Assembly: GCA_949318235.1 (NCBI GenBank)
Contig: OX439134.1
Coordinates: 13,994,828-14,058,827, forward strand
DNA length: 64,000 nucleotides
Reading direction: 5' to 3'
From: Ecdyonurus torrentis
Lineage: Eukaryota > Arthropoda > Insecta > Ephemeroptera > Heptageniidae
Shown here: positions 13,627 through 27,210 of the stretch, in pieces
Layout: each line of letters starts with the position of its first letter
Numbering within the stretch: the stretch's first letter is position 1
Translations under genes and position numbers: made by a program
Notes under the pieces: generated by a model
Seen by the model: the letters and a program-made list of their open reading frames with translations, nothing else
The model's database searches: none
What the model was told of the DNA's origin: nothing

Positions 13627-13630
<4 letters not shown>

Positions 13631-13658
<28 letters not shown>
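13631..13658. repeat. (CT)n microsatellite
   Basis: A short CT tract about 390 bp beyond the longest one in the window. Confidence 0.9.
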
Positions 13659-13664
<6 letters not shown>

Positions 13665-15977
13665 ATTTTACGCTTTACACAACATGTTGAGTCTTATCTC
13701 AATTAATTTCAAACTAATTAACCGAACTTTTATATACGTTAACAATATACGTATATATAAATAAACACATGGATGTTAATTAAAAAGAAAAATCGATTTT
13801 TTGGTTGTTGTTTATACGTCCTGTGTTTTCAAAATAGTAAAAAGGAAGAATTTTTATTTTTATTTTTTTAAATTGGCAATGAAAATGAGGGGAACGAGAA
13901 ATTTTAAAAAGGTATACTGTATTATATAGTAAAAACTCAGTTATTTGCATGAGGTTTCAAATAAGTGGCATGCAGATATGTTAATTGAAAAAAATATAAT
14001 AATATCTCTTCAACTAGACTTGAAACTTAAAATTTTGGCTAGGGTATATAGAATTGAACTCATTACTGGCATATAAAAATTATATCAAGTTTCATCTCAA
14101 TATTTATCAAAGTTTAAACAATTGAGAATCAACTTGTTTTATTCTATAAAAAAGCCATTAGCATGCCATTAATTGGTCTTTATACCATTAATAGTAAAAG
14201 TTTGAAAATTTATGACAAATTTGTATTTGAAAACCAAAATTGTTCCATAGTTTGCTATAACTATCAATGTATTTAAAAAAAATTATCATAATTTGTTTAA
14301 TATTTTATTAATTGCTTTGAAAAAAGTAAATAAACCTTCTTCAACAACATATTTTGTTTCAAGTTGTTGAAAGTTTCAACAGTAATATTTCATTTATTAA
14401 TTAATTGATTTGCATTTTTTTGACTGTATATAAGAGACCAACATTGTTATTTTTTAGTGTTATTATTTTACATCCATCAGTATTCAGTACAAGCAAATCA
14501 TTTTCATTTACGTTACTTTGTTATATTATTTTTTTTGTTAACGTATACAGTATATATATAGCATAAAGGTGATACAAGATTTCTTTCCAATAGTAAGACT
14601 ATAATTATTCATCAGTTGTTAAAATCTAATTCCAAAGGCAAGAACAAAAAATTAATTGAAAAATAGCACACGTGGCGTAAAGAAAAATACAATAATAAAA
14701 ACTAAGGTCTTTCAAAGAAGTTACAATAACAATTTGATAAATACTCAAACCTGATTAACAAACCGCTTTCGTAATTTGCAAGGAGATTTATTATATTTAT
14801 ATTAAAAATTCACTACTATACAGTATAATGCAATCAGTAGAAGTGCAAATATTAATGAAAATGTTACAGGAATGACAGTGTGATCCACTCTCAAATATTG
14901 TGAAGTCATGACCTAAGTCAATCTCCCTCTCCATAATATACAGTACACAACATTGCATGAGAGATAAAAAGATTAATAAATGATGAGTAATCCCTTTGTG
15001 GCCCCTCAATATTAAATTGTACAGAGGGAGCGAAAGATATTTTTCATTACTTTCGATCTACAAGAAAATCGATTTACAAACGTTGAAATCGTTCAGTGGG
15101 GACATATAGACAGAAATTATTAATGTTCCTATATACTGAGTTCTATTTTGTAAACGTTATACAGAGAGAAATTCCTGTGATTTTTTACGCTTCTTTAAAA
15201 TTGAATACTTCATGATCTTTTTAAGACTTATAAAATATATTTTTTTACATAAATTTTATTTAACAAGGAAAAAACAGTATTTAGAGTTTTAAAAAAAATC
15301 TGTTATATATTTAATTTGAAAGAATTATGCAATATTTGCAATGCACTTATTTTGACTATATATAATAATATTATGTGTTATTTTTTAGTGTTATTATTGC
15401 TTGCGTTATTAACTCTATCATAAGCAGTATACTATATATTGATCTTGTTGATATTTGTTACTGTAAAAATTATTTTAGAATTCTGTAAAAAAAAACTAGT
15501 TTTTCAATATTTTAACTGCATGGGCTCAGAGAGATATGAATGCAACAAAAGCTCTTATTTTAGCTGTTCTAATAAAATATACAATACTTTCTTTCTTTTT
15601 TAACATCAAAAAATTATAGAGTAAAAATAATTATTAAAACCATATAAAAATAAAGCCAATAGATGTAAAATTTCATGATTTGTTGTTTTTATGCAATATT
15701 TATAGAAATTACTTAGCAAAATTAATAATTGGTTGCGTGATAATTAAAAAGCCAAGCATATTTTGCAATAAAAAAAGGTTGAACTAATATAAATAACGAC
15801 CCCCCCCCCCCCCGCAATAATAATAGCTGTTTTTTATAATAAACCATCAAAATGAAAAAGTAATATATAACTGAATTAAAATTGAATTTGAATATTCAAA
15901 TCAATGAATAATCGCATCATTAGATAAAAAATTACTAAATATAGAATAGATCAGTTACACTCAAATATGTCATACTC

Positions 15978-15980
<3 letters not shown>

Positions 15981-16012
<32 letters not shown>
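15981..16012. repeat. (CT)n microsatellite
   Basis: A 32-bp pure CT tract. Confidence 0.9.
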
Positions 16013-16015
<3 letters not shown>

Positions 16016-16714
16016 TCCGAGTGCGTGTCCAGAGAGAAAAGTTCCAATAATTAGCGTGTAGACATGTGCACCATATACACTTATACTCCTTAGAGATTCT
16101 TATTGTCAATTGTCCATACTTTGTATACATAACCCTTTTCCTTCTTCTTCTTCTTTTTCCTCCCAAACAATTTCTTCAAACGTATACGTCAATTATAAGT
16201 TCTTTGTCGTTAAACTAAAGACAAGTCAAACAAAATTTATGATCGCTTCTTCTACTACTACTACTTTGCAATAACTTTATTATTTAGGTCAACTAGATGC
16301 GTATATATATACATATACAAGTATAGGAAAAGATGATTAATTGTTATTCTCTGTTTACAATAATATAATGATTATCTCTAGATTATTGTTATGACTTTTA
16401 AGTAAAGTTGAGAGGGATACGTTGTTGCCGCTTTTTTTTAATATAATTTTAAATTGTTAAGAAAGTTATTTGTTTATTTTGTGTGAGCAATTTAAAAAAG
16501 TTAATGTTGTTGTAGGAGTTGCTAAATAATTTTGAATTTTATTTGCATATATATTTTTCAACTTTACAAAAGCCTATAGCTTTCATATAGACTTTTATAT
16601 AGTTATACTGTACATTATTTGGTCAATGATCATTGATCACTTTGCGTGCTTTTTTTATTCTGATTATATTTCTTTTAAAATTCAAATTTTTTTGTCAACA
16701 TATTTTTTCAACGC

Positions 16715-16715
<1 letters not shown>

Positions 16716-16781
<66 letters not shown>
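16716..16781. repeat. Poly(T) tract, 66 nt
   Basis: A single uninterrupted T run. Its true length is uncertain because such runs are error-prone in assemblies. Confidence 0.9.
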
Positions 16782-16783
<2 letters not shown>

Positions 16784-17913
16784 AACTACTTGTATATAGT
16801 TTTATACTATTTTGGTATCTTTGATCTGCTTTAAAGATTTTTTTTTAATAATTTGGTGAAATAAATATATACATAAAAGAAGAACATAATAGCAATAATT
16901 CATAGCATATAGCATAATAAGAATAAGGATCATTGATTTACAAGTATGTTAAAAAGCTTAAATATTAGAAATATAAAAAAATCAATTTATAAATTAATTT
17001 AGTAAGATATTTTATACAAAACACATTCACGACTTTTTTATTTTGTTTTTTTATTCTTTAAATGCACTTCATATGAAATATAATAAATTCTATATGAAAA
17101 AGACAACATTTTTTTTTAACTTTATATTAATTGTAAGTAAAGAATGCGCTTGCAGGAGATGTATATATTATTATGTAATTAAGCCATATACTACTTCAGT
17201 TTACTCTTTTCTTCTATACTAGATGTTATGAACATACAATAAATAAATATGGAGACTTTATTTTTTGTTTGTTCTGTAAAGTTAATTCTGGCTCAACCTG
17301 TTCTTATAATTATACAATATATATTTATATGATGATAGCAAAGCTTAGTTTTCCAACAACTTAATTTTAAAAGCACTGTGGCAATAGAAATGTATATCAA
17401 CTTGTGCTCATCACCATATGATTGAAAAAATTATATACCTTATAAAGACTTCAGTTTTATTTAACGGAATACTTCATGTTAAGGCGGGAAATCAGCTACT
17501 GCGGGATTTGACTAAAAAGTTGTAAAGACAGAAAAATCTGAAATTTTGTATAAGTGATACATTAAGATTAGGTATCTTCAAAAATGTTAAAATTTTGGGG
17601 GGGTCACCATGCTAGAATTTTAATTATGATTTTTTGAAGTTTTAGTCCCATAAGAGCCCATGTTAATTTCAATAATTAATTTCTCTCTTATCTGATGGTT
17701 ATAGGTTCTGAAAATTTTATCATAGGTATAGCTGTTGCTATTCACTTGCAAATGGCATCATAAAATTTGGAAGTTTTCTTTTTAGATTTTGAGATAAAGC
17801 CATCTACAATCCTTTAACTCAATTTATGTTTTATGGTGCATTCCCATATTCGTTTTTATATTGTTGAATAATTTTGCGCATCAAAACAAATAATTATTAT
17901 ACTATTTAAAACA

Positions 17914-18090
17914 ATGCTATATACTGTCCAAAGTTACAACAAATAATTAAATATGCTAATGCATCTTTTATAAGACATTAAAATTAATAGTTATAACAAA
18001 ATAATATATTGTTGTAACTATTAATTTTATTGTCTTAAAGGTACATTAACATATTTACTTATTTGTTGTAACTTTGCACAGCACAGCATA
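17914..18090. mobile_element. Inverted-repeat (MITE-like) element
   Basis: The left half (AAAGTTACAACAAATAA, then ATTAATAGTTATAACAA) is mirrored in the right half (TTGTTGTAACTATTAAT, then TTATTTGTTGTAACTTT). The two arms of about 75-85 bp can fold on each other. There is no coding capacity and no clear target duplication, so the superfamily is not assigned. Confidence 0.5.
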
Positions 18091-20196
18091 TTATAGTAGT
18101 TTCTGTACATACTGTACATTTGCTTCTTCGTATAAGTACTAAAAAAAAACTTCTATATAATATTAAAAATATATAAAAACTCATTGATATTTTGTGGTGT
18201 ACACATACAAAACAGCAAAGCAGCAGCAGCTGCTCTTGCCTCAGTTTTCGGAAGTTTTGTTGTTCGCCAAACAATTTTAAGCTGCGTCATCTTGACTCGA
18301 CACTATTTGCACCCTCCTACATTATATACCAGCCTTTGCTTCCATATATAATATATAAAACTTTTCTTAAAATTGTTTACTTCGATATATATTGCAAAGT
18401 GAACGAGATATTAATATCAACTTAATAATATATTGCAGTTTTTTTTTATATAAGAAAAGAAATAGAGATGAAATTTATCATACGTGTTTATCAAAATATT
18501 ATATTACAATATTAAGATTAATTGATTTAAAGATGTATATTAAGTTTATATTTATAGTTTGTCATATTATTTTAAAATAAATGATAAATTAATGTAGATT
18601 TGACATTCAGTATGTCGTATTAACATAATTTTTTAACCAATGAAACTTTTTAGTTTATTTTTAAATTTAATTTTTAACAGTATAATATTGCAAAATAAGA
18701 ATAATTAAAAATAATACATTAAAGAGAAAAAAGGCTAGACTCATTATGTTTCGTTATGTCATCTAAAAGTTTGTTTATGATAACGTCTATATTTATTAAG
18801 ATTTCGCAGAACTCATAAAATAGTTATAAATTATCAACAATGCATTCAGTCTCATAGTTTAAAAACTTGCAATTAAAAAAAATATATATATAAATAAATA
18901 AATTTGAAACCACACATAAACGTAAGATGTCAACTGTCAACAATCACCAAGCCTTTGTTCACAATTGGCATTCCTAAGTAAAAAATACTAATTAGTTCCA
19001 CTTAAGTAGAAGATTTGATTGTACAGTAATACGAAAATAATTTACGTAAGTATCAAACCATGGTTGATTCTTATATAAATGGAATTCTTCTATACAGTAT
19101 AATATAAAAATTCAGTTTGATTGTGAACACCAATTTTCGTAAGTGGAAGTAATTAATATTTTTTTTCTTTTTTTATCATTTGGAAAAGCTAATTGTTAAC
19201 ACAGTTTAGGTATATAGGTATATTTTGGTAAAAAAAAAATCATATTCTGAAGTAAACTAGACGGTATATTAAAATTTAATACATATAGTTGAACAAGTTA
19301 CAATCTATGATACAAGTATAACTATTGAAAGTAAGCAGTAGAATTTTACATTTTATAAAAACTGATTAAATCAATATTCCAATTTGTAAGATACATTATT
19401 TACACAGAAATAATAAGATTTGAAAAATCATTTTTGTTTTCATTATTGTCATAAAAATTTAGCCATTTTTACCTTAGCAACTTTTGATCACTTCATCGTA
19501 TAAATATATAAACTTTTGATTTGCAGCCTTAAACGTTATTTAAAATTATATTCAAATATTCATCAAAGCCTATTATATTAAATTTGAAAAGTCAATTTAA
19601 TCTTTCATTGTTCTTCCATCATGAAAATATTTTGTTTATAAAATATTGCAGCTTCGTAATCGTCAAGTTATAAAATTGTTTATATTGTGATTATGTATAA
19701 TCTTATATAATTTTAATAAAATGTCACATTATACTTTTAAATTTTTAGTTTCAATATAAATTCAAATGATATTATGTAATTTCTGCAAACAAATAAAATG
19801 CAAATTTTTAATGTATAAAGTATACTAACAGATGTTACCATCATGAAAGGTATTTTTATACATTATAAAAACAAGTAAATTTTAAACAAAACATAATGAT
19901 AAAAGACATAAAAATTTAAATTTACCTTTGTGTTGGTTCTGAAGACATTATATAATATAAAATTATAAAACAAAATTACATAATCTCGTGAGATTAGCGT
20001 TTAAAACAATCCAAATGAAAAATTTTAATAAAGTTAAAATTGTTTTTGATTTAGATTTGAATTGAAAATTAATAAAATGCAAAGATTCTCTAATTTATAC
20101 AGTAAATTGGTTTGGGACCAAAAAAAAAAAAAAAAAAAAGTGCATGATGATACACTCATCATAAGTGTTAGTGTTACACCGCACGAAATGTATGTA
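18091..20196. other. Gene-free AT-rich interval
   Basis: Low-complexity AT-rich DNA with an A tract at about 20120-20139 just before a Tc1-type MITE. No recognisable gene, RNA or transposon end. Confidence 0.5.
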
Positions 20197-20316
20197 CAGC
20201 TCTGGCCAAAAGTTCCCGAACGATTTGCATAGGCAACCTGCAACCACACTATGTTATCTTTATGAGAAAACGCAGCGGCCGCCGCTGCCCCGTTCGGGAA
20301 CTTTTGGCCAGAGCTG
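20197..20316. mobile_element. Tc1/mariner-type MITE, copy 1
   Basis: A 120-bp element with terminal inverted repeats of about 28 bp beginning CAGCTCTGGCCAAAAGTT, flanked by TA on both sides (20195-20196 and 20317-20318), the Tc1/mariner target duplication. CAGnnCTGGCCAAAAG-type ends are common in Tc1-like elements. The centre is GC-rich (GCAGCGGCCGCCGCTGCCCC). No transposase is present, so it is non-autonomous. A second, more diverged copy lies near 55.75 kb. Small ORFs with an alanine run come from the GC-rich centre. Confidence 0.85.
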
Positions 20317-20318
20317 TA

Positions 20319-22490
20319 CATACCATAACTGCACTGGCACTTTTACTTATTGTATACATAATTGTGATGTGATTACTGATTATATATTTTATTTAAAAAC
20401 TTGAGCTATGATTTCAATGCTATTTTTATTATAAAATCGTGTGCTACATTTAAATGGTAAAAACTATACTATCGCAATCATGTAAATTCTCCTCCTCTTT
20501 GATTTTAAATAATTTAAAAAAAAATGGTACTATTTTTTTACTTTAAATTCATTAATTATTATAAAATAAGAATAAAAAAGTAAAAATATTATTGACCCAG
20601 GCTGTTTAAAGTAACAAAGAGCTGTATATAAAGCAAGCTTTGATCTTTTCATAAAAATATTTACATGAACAATCATCTGCAAAATTAAATTGGAGCTAAT
20701 GTTTCAAACAGATTCCGTTGAAAAATAAAAATTTAAAAGTATATAAAATGGGTGTAAAGGAGAATTTCATTATATTTTAAGTTTTTAACACAAATATTTG
20801 GCTGTTATATATGAATATGAAAAAAAAGTCCAGTATACAGATAGACTAAAAAAAAAAAAAAAAAAATTATTGCCTCGTATGGAATTTTAATATATTTATG
20901 TGGAATTAAATTTACGTATTTCATGTTAATACACACAATTGCAATGAAGGTAATAATTAAAAATTTATATCACATTGAGTATCTGTATATGCGTATATAA
21001 TCGGTACATAGGAGGGCCTAATTATACATGGTTTTATATTTCATGATATTACAGAAATGTATTATACTTATATATTATTGTATCTTTTAATTGTAAAACT
21101 ATAGCTTACTATAATTATAAATAAAATAAACAAAATAAAAAAACAATGCATAAATTAAATTAATATAAAAAAAATTAAAGGAAAATTGAAAGAGAATAAA
21201 ATGTTACAATTGAAATGGAAGAAGAAAAAACTCATTTCTATGTTAATCATAAAACATAGAAAATATTTCATCGATTTTACAGATCATTCTTCAGGAAATT
21301 ATAGTTTTATTCCTTATGAGGAAATACTATAATTATTTGAATTATTTGACATCTAAATTGAATGATGGTGTTACCAAATGGACAAAGACTATAAAATATA
21401 TAAATTCAAATCTATTATCCTCGCATACATATAGAATATCTATATATACAATATACAAATTGTGTAACACAAAATAGTATATATGAAAATTTGCAAGTGT
21501 ATGACATAACACTTTAGAGTAGATATATATTAAATTGTTTTATATGAATTAATGATAAATTTGTACGCTAATACACTGCATGTAGTGAGTTTGAAATTTA
21601 CTTTCATATTAGAGTTATATTATATATAATATATATACGTATATAACCTTTTTTTTTTTTTTTTTTTTTTTTTGCTACTGTCACTCGAACAGTGTGTGTG
21701 AGCTGTCCAATAAAGATCATTCATCATAGCTTGCCTGTCAACCCCCCCCCCCCTCACATCCCCCCGTCCCTCTTCCTGACTGAATGTCGTTCCAAAACTT
21801 ACCCCCCTTCGTTCGTCATAAGCTGACGCGTGATTTTCAAAACTTATTTTTGGTAACACTTCACAAGTACGTATACACATATATGAGACGCCATTGCAAT
21901 AATATTTTAGTTTAGACACCATACGAAAGCAAAATTGAAAGTTTTTTCTATATAAATGAGACAAATAGATGAAATTCAGTAAGCCTAAATTATACATTAT
22001 ATAAAATTAAAAGGTAAAAATAAATTCAATTTTATTTATTCATATGATATTTAATTTATAATTAATGATACTTTTCCTCTCACATTTTGACGGCTTTCTC
22101 ACTCCAAATCGATTTTATAATTATTATTATTTATATTATTGATTTTCCAAAAATGAAAACGTAGGACTAATGTTACCAATTCTATTCATTGCATTACATT
22201 GGCTCTTTTTTTATTTGAAATATATAGAATCCAGTGGATATTCAAAACATTTCTGTACGGTTATCCTTGCAAGACATATATTTTTCACTTTTTACTGAAT
22301 AATATTTATTTATAATTTTATTAAAATTATTATTACACCAATAATGAGGAAGACCAAGAATGTTATTTTTCATATTTTGAAAGATGTAATACTTTTGAAT
22401 CGATTGATGATGTGTTATTTTGCAATATTTAAGTTCGTGAATTTTTAATGATTTTGAAAAATTCGTGACATGAAATCACTGTTGATACCT
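20319..22490. other. Gene-free AT-rich interval
   Basis: A tract at 20849-20866, T tract at about 21649-21673, then a more mixed stretch (21690-21840) with C runs that has no coding signal. No gene is recognised. Confidence 0.5.
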
Positions 22491-22494
22491 TTTC

Positions 22495-22562
22495 CATCCA
22501 TGTTCTTAATGATATAAATGCAGAATAAATTACCATAATTTCTTCTTGCCGCGCACGGACAA
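22495..22562. repeat. AT-rich dispersed element fragment (TTTATGCTATATA/GCATAAATTA family)
   Basis: Shares ATATAAATGCAGAATAAATTA and CTTCTTGCC..CACGGACAAAAATAAATA with similar segments near 22.8, 24.1, 44.6-44.8 and 48.9 kb. The CACGGACAAAAATA end recurs inverted (TATTTTTGTCCGTG) at 44.8 kb, which suggests terminal inverted repeats. Short and degenerate. Confidence 0.4.
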
Positions 22563-22572
22563 AAATAAATAC

Positions 22573-22766
22573 ACTCTAAAAATTGCTGCATTGCTTTAGT
22601 TACGAATCCTAAAATGTTTAAGGTAATCACTTTTAAGTTATTATGAGTATAGCTAAAATAATGCATTTTAGCAAATTTTTAACAAAAGCTGATTTAACTT
22701 AAAATATCTTAAAACAACTTAAATTAACTATTTTTATAATTAGCTACTCATAATAACTTAGAAGTA
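22573..22766. mobile_element. Hairpin MITE, copy 1 (AAAATAATGCATTTTAGC family)
   Basis: Contains TTTTAAGTTATTATGAGT and ATAGCTAAAATAATGCATTT, almost identical to a longer copy at 27.2-27.5 kb, with a partial inverted arm (ATTAGCTACTCATAATAACTT) on the right. It sits directly beside the CACGGACAAAAATA-type fragment, so one may be nested in the other. Confidence 0.6.
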
Positions 22767-22814
22767 TAATAAAATAGTATGTGTTCTAAAGCAAACTGAT
22801 TTATTTTGTTACAA

Positions 22815-22975
22815 ATTCAGCACCATTTATGCTATATATATCATAATTAATGCAGCATAAATTACGTATAATTTCTTCTTTTCGTGTAGAATAAGTTACG
22901 TTATAAATAAATATTGCTAGATTTATTTAAGCAATACTATATAGAATAATTATTACGTATTTTTGTCCAAGGGCA
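22815..22975. repeat. AT-rich dispersed element (TTTATGCTATATA family)
   Basis: ATTTATGCTATATATATCAT, then ATGCAGCATAAATTACGTA, ending AATAATTATTACGTATTTTT, then GTCC. This matches the right end of the 44.6-44.8 kb copy. Non-coding. Confidence 0.45.
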
Positions 22976-22984
22976 TGGAATGTC

Positions 22985-22986
<2 letters not shown>

Positions 22987-23048
<62 letters not shown>
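22987..23048. repeat. (GA)n microsatellite
   Basis: A pure GA tract of about 62 bp. Confidence 0.95.
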
Positions 23049-23050
<2 letters not shown>

Positions 23051-23585
23051 CATGATGATGATTATCCAATGCCCCTGTGTAGCAAATTTCTCTATATATA
23101 TATGAATGAGACACTATCATAAATCACCAGGTCTTTGGTCATCATCGCCACATTTTTATACATTTTCAATCAATTTTTGTACAACCTTAACAAGCGTAAC
23201 AATTGTCATTAATTTTTCTCATTCAAAAAACTTTTTTTTTTTTGACATCTTCATTATTTGACGTTTTTACTTTCTCTTTCTATTGAAACGTCAACTTGAA
23301 AATACTTTTATAATACACAGCTGTTTAAATTTTAACCTTCAATATATTATTATCACACATTATTATAATAAAGGGTTGTTTGTTATAATGAAAGACTCTA
23401 ATAGTTTCATTCAGTTTCATTATAGAACTTTGCATATTTTATTTATTTATTATACAAACTCTTTTTTAAGTAAAAATACATTTGTGTTTTAATTCAAATA
23501 TTGAACTTTTCTATATAAGAAATCAGATAAGAAATCAGTTTCTTATCTTTTATTTAGGGGGGAAAAACGGACAAAAACAAATAAA

Positions 23586-23893
23586 GGGTCTATGTATTCA
23601 TGTTAAAGTCAACGCCATGTTGGCTAACTCAATAACATGGGTGGCATATAGGAAAATAGCTCATTTTGCCAGTTTAAAAACTACCCATATGCAATATTTT
23701 TGAGAGCATATTGATGCTGTAAAAATGTTGAATTAGTATCTCAAGTATGTGAGAAAAATCACAATAACAAAAAATTAACCGATTTCCCAAAGAAAATAGC
23801 TGAAAACGAAGTTTGTTCTATGCTGAGCAATGTTAATCTTTACTCCAGTATGGCTTCCAAGCGCATTAAATATGACGTCATGCGCATACACCC
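23586..23893 (+). mobile_element. MITE, AGGGTGTATGCA family, copy 1
   Basis: About 308 bp. The right end GCGCATACACCC followed by TA mirrors the family left end GGGTGTATGC. It shares long blocks with the copies at 33.7 and 35.0 kb (CATGTTAAAGT, AATAACATGGG, TCATTTTGCCAGTTTAAAA, GAGCAATGTTA, CTCCAGTATGGC). The TA at the ends suggests Tc1/mariner. It contains TGACGTCA (23873-23880). The 73-codon ORF overlapping it is not conserved in the other copies. Confidence 0.75.
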
Positions 23894-23899
23894 TATACA

Positions 23900-24387
23900 T
23901 TATACCTTATGCTATAGTACTTATTCAGCAAAATTTATTCAATATACAGGATAATTTATGGTTGAAATGTACTTTATAATAACTATGTTACATAATATAT
24001 GGTAAAAATATTATGTTGTACCAGGATTTACTAACCCTGATGATGTTGTAGATTATACAGTATATTATTTGTGTTCTTCTAATTTAACATCGTTTATGCT
24101 ATATAACGACATAAATACAGCATAAATTATGTTATTTAATCTTTCTGTGCACGAAGGAAAGAAAAAAGATGTATGAGTATAATATAATTTATAATAAATT
24201 ATATTTTGATTATATTGCATTCTATAAAATGGCCAAAAAGAAGTTAAAAAATATATATCGTAAAGTAAAGATATAAGATTTTATTACGTTCCATGTCCAT
24301 AAAATTAAGTTTTTGTTTTCATATAATAATACAGTATACTATAAAAAAAAAATTAGTGACGGGGTTGCTTAAAATTTCGCTCTTATA

Positions 24388-24431
<44 letters not shown>

Positions 24432-25725
24432 TAGGTTTGGTTTGGTTTTTAACATGTTTTTTGAGCTATTGCATATTATAGATATACGCTATATATAGGA
24501 AACTATAGTATTTAGATCCGTCGCTGATGAAAAAGGATATGAAAACATCAAAATTAAAATTATACGATGATCATGATATGATATTAGTTCTTTAAGTTCT
24601 GTTAATAAAGAGCAATATTTTCAAAAGTGTTAATTTGATTGCTTGCTATCTTTATTCAAAACTATAATAAATTTTTATGGAATTAAATTTATTGCAAAAT
24701 ACAAAATATTTCTCCCACATGTTAAGTGTTCCAAACTTAATACAAAACGGCAATTTATTATTTTTTTTTTCAGGGAAGGAAAAAAATGCAATAATCTTTG
24801 ATAAATATTAAATACTAAAATATTGTTCACAATAATCAATATAGTTTTAATGTACTTGTTTGGTTGGCAATTTCATTCAATCAAAGCAGGCCATAAAATT
24901 ACTAAATATGTCTTTTTTTATTATATTTTATTATATAACATATAGATTTAGAGATGAAAAAAAAAATAATAATAACTGTTTAAAAAAATTGTATTTAAGT
25001 TTAAAAAAATTGATACTGCACAAATTATTTAACTAAAATCTTATTTAAGTCAAAAATTTAGATCTAATATTTATTTTAGAGTTATTTTATATTAAAACAC
25101 ATACGGAAATATAAAAAATATTAAATAATTTAATAGATAGATAACTGTAAAATCATAGTTAAATAAAAATAACAAAAGAATAATATTTCCTTAACAAAAC
25201 AAAGTATTTTTTATAACAATGCTACGATAATTATAATTATACACCATACAAATAATTACATCATAATTATTATTAATAATGTGGATAAATTATTAATATC
25301 TTAATTTAAAAAGTAACTTTACAATCTATACTTAAAAATTATTATTAAAAAAAATTCAATAGGGGAGAGTGCGAGAGAAAAAAAAAGAAAAAAAGAGAGA
25401 GGAGACTTGATTAAAAAAATGTTAATTTTTTCCAATCTCTTGCACGAAAAGAAAAAAAAATCTCATTTAATAATAATAAAAAATTATTAGTTATATACTA
25501 TAAGATATTATGATTAATGATCATTTTAAGTTTGCTGGGCAAATAATAATAATCATAATAAAAGAAGGTATATGGAAAAGATGTATATAAAAAGAAAAAA
25601 AATTATTATAAGAGAGAGAAAGAAGTTTTTTTCGATTTTTTTATATATATTATTTTTCTTTCATAGTGGGTTGCGTAAGGGCTTGGGGGGCTGCCTGAGT
25701 TTGGTTGCCAATCATTAATCAAGTG

Positions 25726-25728
<3 letters not shown>
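23900..25728. other. Gene-free AT-rich interval
   Basis: Includes a T35 tract (24392-24426) and, from about 25360, purine-rich DNA leading into a GA tract. No coding or RNA gene is seen apart from the repeat fragment at 24.1 kb. Confidence 0.5.
24085..24160. repeat. AT-rich dispersed element fragment (TTTATGCTATATA family)
   Basis: CGTTTATGCTATATAACGAC, then ATACAGCATAAATTATGTTA, matching the 22.8 and 48.9 kb copies. Confidence 0.4.

Positions 25729-25810
<82 letters not shown>
25729..25810. repeat. (GA)n microsatellite, arm of an inverted GA/CT pair
   Basis: About 82 bp of pure GA. An equally long CT tract begins about 255 bp downstream, so the two are complementary arms. The spacer is purine-rich on the plus strand but includes mixed unique sequence. 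Confidence 0.95.
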
Positions 25811-25813
<3 letters not shown>

Positions 25814-26061
25814 GCGGGAGCTTTTTGGAACTATAGTAACAGCAGTGATGGGAAACTTAGGGCTGTGTTGGCAAAAGAAAGAGAGAAAGAGAGAGAGAGA
25901 GGAAATTTTCTGTAAGCAGGTTTGAGTGACAGGACTTGAACAGAGAGTAAAAGAAGAAGAATAAAAAAAAAGAGAGAAAGAAAGAGAGAGATGAAAAAAG
26001 TACGTAGAAGTTTTGTATAAGTATGACCCCTTCTTCCTTATATAACTTTGTTCCAGTATTG

Positions 26062-26064
<3 letters not shown>

Positions 26065-26135
<71 letters not shown>
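26065..26135. repeat. (CT)n microsatellite, second arm of the inverted pair
   Basis: About 71 bp of pure CT, complementary to the GA tract at 25.73-25.81 kb. The 141-codon minus-strand ORF through both tracts is an RE/SL-repeat artefact. Confidence 0.95.
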
Positions 26136-26136
<1 letters not shown>

Positions 26137-26139
26137 ACA

Positions 26140-27210
26140 AAATTTTAATTTCTTTCTCTTCCTCTCAAAATATCATTTAAAAAGAGTTTTGAGAAGAAGA
26201 AAAAAAAACATCTCATTTCTTATTTAAATTAAAATTTTGTGTGTTCACTTGAATGAATATTATATACTTTTTTTTAATAAATATGCAAAACGATATCTTA
26301 AGAAAATGAATTTATTGATTAAAAAAATTATAAAAAAAAGGATTGGTTCATTTTTTTTTCATTTAAAAAAATAATTGATATGTCATATCACTCATTCTTT
26401 AGTTTATTATTATTGATTGAATATACATATACTCATAAATTTTTATTAGATTTATTGTGTGTAATATTTGACAATTGTATGATTGTTTGATTTATATTGA
26501 AAAAAGGACGATGCATGTATTCTGTATGATTTGTTGCGAGAAATTCATATACGTTCTTTCCTTTGGTTCAACTGGTGGCCTACCCTCCAGGATACTCCAT
26601 GCTCGCAATAAGAAGAAGGTTATGGAAGTGGTTAGTAAAGGAATGGCGATCAGAGATGGGTGTTATTATCAAATATATTAGACCTGACTTTTTGCATAGG
26701 GGTACTTTTTACTAAATTGTACCCAACTATATATATATACAAAATATATACGTAGTCACATGTCACTATATTAGATATAGAAGGTCTATAGGTATGTAAT
26801 GTACATATATATAATATATAGTAAAATTGCATTTTGTGATATTTTGTAAATTTTCATTCTTAATTTTTTGATGAAACTACATTTATATTCCTTCACTTCT
26901 TCTCTATATTTATAATTGATAAAATATATTTTAAAATGCTTATGCATGTACATACACTCCCCCTGAATACATCTGACCGCTTGCGTTAAAGTTTCCCCAT
27001 ATATAGTTAACATTTGGAGAGATTAACATTTCGGTCAGATTTATTCGGGAGGAGGGTACTTTTATTGTGTAATATACAGTACATAACTTTTACATAATGA
27101 AAATTAAATTAAAATAAAAACTATGAACTTATTAAACATGTTATATAAAATATAAAATAAAAAACACTTTAATGATATTGCTCTATTATAATACGTAAAA
27201 GTAATTCAAT
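26140..27210. other. Gene-free AT-rich interval
   Basis: Unremarkable AT-rich DNA. One short stretch of mixed composition (about 26560-26660, including ACTGGTGGCCTACCCTCCAGG) lies in a 68-codon ORF with no recognised domain and may be a repeat relic. Confidence 0.4.

Noticed and set aside
20034..20404. Two ORFs (an alanine run on minus, a short ORF on plus)
   Set aside because: Both are generated by the inverted ends and GC-rich centre of the Tc1-type MITE.
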